NCBI GenBank assembly: GCA_964567785.1
Contig: CAZMOK010000029.1
Location: 1 to 33,489 of the forward strand
Direction: 5' to 3'
Source: CAZMOK01 sp964567785
GTDB lineage: Bacteria > Bacteroidota > Bacteroidia > Bacteroidales > JAGOPY01
Length of the DNA: 33,489 nucleotides
The translations under genes and the position numbers were made by a program. The notes under the pieces were generated by a model. That model worked only from the letters and a program-made list of their open reading frames with translations, ran no database searches and was not told the origin of the DNA. Below, piece by piece: positions 30,901 through 33,489 of the stretch (within the stretch, counting starts at the first letter, position 1; the number at the start of each line of letters is the position of its first letter).

Positions 30901-31443
30901 ATGTTAGAAGGATCATTAAAGAATAAAAAAATAGCTTTTCTTGTGGAAGACGGATTTGAAGAAGAAGAACTCACAAGACCGTTCCGGGCATTCTCAGATA
31001 TGGGTGCCACCACACATATCATCTCTCCCAAAAAGGATAAGGTCAAAGCCTGGGATCACACTGACTGGGGAAAAGAGTACGAGGTGGATGTACACCTTGC
31101 AGAGGCTGATCCCGATGATTACGATGCATTGATACTTCCCGGCGGGGTCATTAACCCCGATAAGCTCCGGAGAAGTAAAAATGCAGTGGTGTTTGCCTCA
31201 ATGTTCATCAAAGATGAAAAGACCATTGGCGCCATATGCCACGGGCCGCAGCTTTTAATTGAAACAGGCCTGCTGAACGGACGGCACCTTACCTCCTTCC
31301 CCTCCATAAAAAGGGACCTGGAGAATGCAGGAGCCGACTGGGACGACAAAGAAGTGATAGTGGACAAAAACCTTATCACAAGCCGGACACCGGACGACAT
31401 CCCGGCATTCAACAGCCGGATCGTACAGGTGCTTTCCAACTGA
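30901..31443 (+). CDS. PfpI/DJ-1 family protein (class I glutamine amidotransferase fold)
   Basis: The 180-residue protein matches the PfpI/YhbO branch of the DJ-1 superfamily. It has IAFLVEDGFEEEELTRP at the start with the conserved acidic residue, LILPGG, and the nucleophile elbow AICHGPQ with Cys113 followed by His. Members have been described as proteases, glyoxalases or deglycases; the activity here cannot be read. It is a typical cytosolic stress gene. It lies 66 nt after the six-BON lipoprotein with no visible promoter or terminator between, so co-transcription is likely. It ends 12 nt from the convergent LigD polymerase gene. Confidence 0.88.
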   Translation: MLEGSLKNKKIAFLVEDGFEEEELTRPFRAFSDMGATTHIISPKKDKVKAWDHTDWGKEYEVDVHLAEADPDDYDALILPGGVINPDKLRRSKNAVVFASMFIKDEKTIGAICHGPQLLIETGLLNGRHLTSFPSIKRDLENAGADWDDKEVIVDKNLITSRTPDDIPAFNSRIVQVLSN

Positions 31444-31455
31444 TAAGAGGGTTTC

Positions 31456-32352
31456 TCAGAAGTCTTTATTGATATTTTGGAGACTGATACGGCTTTGCTG
31501 AAATGCTGACCAGGGGTCTTCTTTGGCAGACAGTCTTCTGAAAATGTTTCCGATATGGTAACTGCGGGCGGTGAGATCCTTACCTGAGACCTCATCCCAG
31601 CTCAACGGTGTGGCAACCGGGGCGCCTTCCCTTGCCCTGATTGCATAAGGGGCAACAGTAGTCTGCCCATATGAGTTCCTCAGGTAGTCGAGGAACAACC
31701 TCCCCTTTCTTTTATTCTTCCTGGTTTCGGTAGTAAGCTTTTCCGGGTCCGCATCAGCAAGCTTGTTTGCCACCTTTCCGGCAAAGTCCCTGGCTTGTTC
31801 AAAGCTGTCTTTTCCATTGAGGGGGAGCAGCACGTGAATGCCTCGTGAACCGGTGGTCATAACAAATACTTCGATATCGAGATCATCGAAGAACTCTTTG
31901 ATCTTTTTCGCTCCGTATTTGACCTGTCCGAAATCATCCCCCGGAGGATCAAGATCGAACACTATGCGGTCGGGGCGATCGAGGTGCTGCTTCTTGCTCA
32001 GCCAGATGTGCGGAGTTATGGAAGCCTGGTTGGCAATGTAGAGCAGTGTCGCTTTTGAATTACAATTGACCAGGGCCTGCTTTCTGTTCTCGCCTTTCAG
32101 TTTCACGGTTATTGTATCGATCCAGCCGGGGAAATAATCGGGTTCTTGCTTCTGGTAGAATTCCTTGTCGTCAATACCATTCGGGTACCTGTGCAGCATG
32201 AGAGGCCTGCCTTCAGTGTAAGGGATGATCTTTTCTGAGATCCTGTCGTAGTATTCAACAAGATCGAGCTTGGTGATCCCTTCGCCGGGGAACAGGATCT
32301 TATCTGGTTTCGAAACTTCTATTTCGTGTCCGTTCGATTCAATTTTTTTCAT
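31456..32352 (-). CDS. LigD-type polymerase (PrimPol) domain protein
   Basis: The 298-residue protein is the polymerase part of bacterial end-joining LigD, as a stand-alone protein. It shows ILFPGEGITKLDLVEYY, the metal-binding FDLDPPGDDF with Asp133 and Asp135, TTGSRGIHVLLPL with the catalytic His, and FLDYLRNS with a third Asp. It fills in or adds nucleotides at broken DNA ends during repair. Its ATG overlaps the ligase TGA (ATGA), and AGGAGG lies 7 nt upstream, so the two are translationally coupled. No phosphoesterase domain is fused. Some stand-alone homologues are annotated ligD. Confidence 0.92.
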   Translation of the reverse strand: MKKIESNGHEIEVSKPDKILFPGEGITKLDLVEYYDRISEKIIPYTEGRPLMLHRYPNGIDDKEFYQKQEPDYFPGWIDTITVKLKGENRKQALVNCNSKATLLYIANQASITPHIWLSKKQHLDRPDRIVFDLDPPGDDFGQVKYGAKKIKEFFDDLDIEVFVMTTGSRGIHVLLPLNGKDSFEQARDFAGKVANKLADADPEKLTTETRKNKRKGRLFLDYLRNSYGQTTVAPYAIRAREGAPVATPLSWDEVSGKDLTARSYHIGNIFRRLSAKEDPWSAFQQSRISLQNINKDF

Positions 32353-33341
32353 TTGGGAACCTCCTTTCTGACCTCGCCGGCATCCTTATCCTCTCTCAGT
32401 CCGAGAAAAGAAGGGTGGCGCAGTCTGTTATCCGATGTCCATTCAGTGAACCTGAACTCGCCTACCAGTTCTGGATCGAGCCAGGTAGCATCTTTGTAGC
32501 CCGGGTTTCCTTCGTCAAAGGGAGGGTCGTCCCTTTCGAGGGGCTTCATTTTTTCATGCACCATTTCAAGGGTTTCCTCACCATACCCGGTCCCCACCTT
32601 TCCGGCACATACCAGCTTGCCGTCATCATAAAAACCAATTATCAAAGCCCCGAAATGTTTCCTGGACCCACCGGGTGGTGTATATCCGCATATGACGAGT
32701 TCCTGCCGGTTATCACATTTGAACTTCAGCCATTTCTTAGAGCGGCCGTGGATGTAGGTTTCGTTATAATCTTTTGCTATCAGCCCTTCCCATCCCTTTT
32801 CACAGGCTTCACGAAGGTACTTTTCCCCTTCTTTTCTCCTGTGCTGAGTATATCTTATGTTGTTATGATTGAATGAAACAGATTTTTTCAACAGTTTTTT
32901 GCGACTTTTAAGCGGCAGGGTTGAAAGATCATATCCTTCAAGATAAATTATGTCGAACACATAGAAAAAGACCGGGATGCTCGTATCGGGTTCTGTCCTG
33001 TGCATCCTGGGCTGGAGTTTTGAAAAGGAGGTGACATTGCCGTCGAATGCCACTATCTCTCCGTCCACGATAAAGTTACGGTCCTGGTCTTTGAGAGCTT
33101 CAATTATTTCGGGATATTGCTTGTTCAGGACCTTTTTGTTCCTCGACATCAGCCTTACCTCCCCGCCTTTTCTGAAGGCCAGGCTTCTTTCGCCGTCGAG
33201 CTTTCTTTCGTATATCCAGTCGTCAAGCGAGAACCTCTCTTTGGTCAGTGTAGCCAGCATCGGGTTGGTCCATTCAGGCTGCCCTTTTTTCTTAAGCTTC
33301 TTCTTCTCCTCTTCCGAAAGAACATCAAATACCTCATTCAT
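32349..33341 (-). CDS. ATP-dependent DNA ligase, LigD ligase-domain type
   Basis: The 330-residue ligase seals DNA nicks in non-homologous end joining. The adenylated Lys47 lies in YERKLDGER, followed by RLMSRNKK, IVDGEIVAFD, FYVFDIIYLEG, EGLIAKDYNE and the KWLKFKC motif, then an OB domain with GKVGTGY. The longer reading frame starts at 33386, but the ATG at 33341 has a strong AGGAGG five bases upstream and is preferred. It is the first gene of a two-gene operon with the polymerase. Together they are a split LigD without a phosphoesterase. A Ku gene, the usual partner, is not in the window and may lie beyond its right edge. Confidence 0.92.
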   Translation of the reverse strand: MNEVFDVLSEEEKKKLKKKGQPEWTNPMLATLTKERFSLDDWIYERKLDGERSLAFRKGGEVRLMSRNKKVLNKQYPEIIEALKDQDRNFIVDGEIVAFDGNVTSFSKLQPRMHRTEPDTSIPVFFYVFDIIYLEGYDLSTLPLKSRKKLLKKSVSFNHNNIRYTQHRRKEGEKYLREACEKGWEGLIAKDYNETYIHGRSKKWLKFKCDNRQELVICGYTPPGGSRKHFGALIIGFYDDGKLVCAGKVGTGYGEETLEMVHEKMKPLERDDPPFDEGNPGYKDATWLDPELVGEFRFTEWTSDNRLRHPSFLGLREDKDAGEVRKEVPK

Positions 33342-33376
33342 AGCATCCTCCTGCTTTTCACTCCTGTAAATGTCCC

Positions 33377-33403
33377 ATGCGAACATGGCCTTATGCGAAC
33401 ATG
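33377..33403 (+). repeat. Direct repeat ATGCGAACATG, two copies
   Basis: ATGCGAACATG occurs at 33377-33387 and 33393-33403, with a partial third copy ATGCGA at 33409-33414. The copies lie upstream of the ligase gene, next to REP-like palindromes. Confidence 0.8.
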
Positions 33404-33411
33404 AAAATATG

Positions 33412-33481
33412 CGACCCTTCCAGGGTCGGGATTGAATTTATTTTCATTTCTTTCTATAATCATGAGATCCCTCCGGGATCT
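33412..33481. repeat. Pair of REP-like palindromes with TCC loops
   Basis: CGACCCT-TCC-AGGGTCG (33412-33428) and AGATCCC-TCC-GGGATCT (33465-33481) are both perfect 7-bp palindromes with the same TCC loop, 36 nt apart. Paired palindromes like these are typical of dispersed REP elements. They lie in the gap upstream of the ligase gene. Confidence 0.75.
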
Positions 33482-33489
33482 TAACAAGC

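Noticed and set aside
33342..33386. Longer start for the DNA ligase at 33386
   Set aside because: AGGAGG lies five bases before the ATG at 33341; the longer form lacks a ribosome site and overlaps the repeat region.

Overview
The window looks like chromosomal DNA of a member of the Bacteroidota. Start codons are mostly preceded by A-rich leaders rather than strong Shine-Dalgarno sites. The intergenic gaps carry short AT-rich and CCCAGCACC-type repeats, and the lipoprotein and secreted-protein signals fit that group. The assignment is an inference; there is no rRNA or other taxonomic marker here. I see no tRNA, rRNA, CRISPR array, insertion sequence or prophage.

Layout. (1) 81-3428, plus strand: a bacterial release-factor-like (baeRF) protein, a FAD/NAD(P) oxidoreductase and a secreted protein of unknown function. 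(2) 3543-4316, minus: an SDR oxidoreductase. (3) 4563-5702, minus: an encapsulated ferritin and its encapsulin shell. (4) 5862-9161, minus: a cytoplasmic hybrid histidine kinase (PAS, HisKA, HATPase, REC, Hpt) and an NtrC-type sigma54 activator. (5) 9399-10244, plus: a tandem universal stress protein. (6) 10350-15534, plus: an RCK_C membrane protein translationally coupled to argB, then argD, argC and argJ. (7) 15609-16340: a DUF72 protein. (8) 16764-21045, plus: a three-BON protein, an alpha/beta hydrolase and a P-type Ca2+-like ATPase. (9) 21090-21287, minus: a ferredoxin. (10) 21579-24632, plus: a coiled-coil lipoprotein, dodecin, a PRC-barrel protein and a secreted six-BON protein. (11) 24854-26008: an SDR and a small membrane protein. 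(12) 26014-28101: a lipid kinase and an App1-type phosphatase, transcribed divergently. (13) 28268-31443, plus: a second universal stress protein, a six-BON lipoprotein and a PfpI/DJ-1 protein. (14) 31456-33341, minus: a split LigD (ligase and polymerase as separate genes).

How the genes may work together. Most gene groups of the stress type have a sequence of the form GG-N10-(G/T/C)C in the upstream gap, which is the spacing of a sigma54 (-24/-12) promoter. I found seven by eye: before the baeRF operon, the encapsulin operon, both universal stress proteins, the three-BON operon, the lipoprotein/dodecin/PRC/BON operon and the six-BON lipoprotein. In five of the six where upstream DNA is available, the heptamer A(A/T)TACAC lies 68-92 nt upstream of the GG in the same orientation, a plausible enhancer site for the sigma54 activator encoded in the middle of the window. 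I saw no equally good site before arg, ligD, the SDR genes or the lipid kinase. The inferred picture is a local stress regulon run by one phosphorelay. It would cover iron storage in a nanocompartment, flavin buffering by dodecin, envelope BON proteins in the periplasm and on a membrane, universal stress proteins, and a release-factor-like protein. All motif work was done by eye and needs a statistical test.
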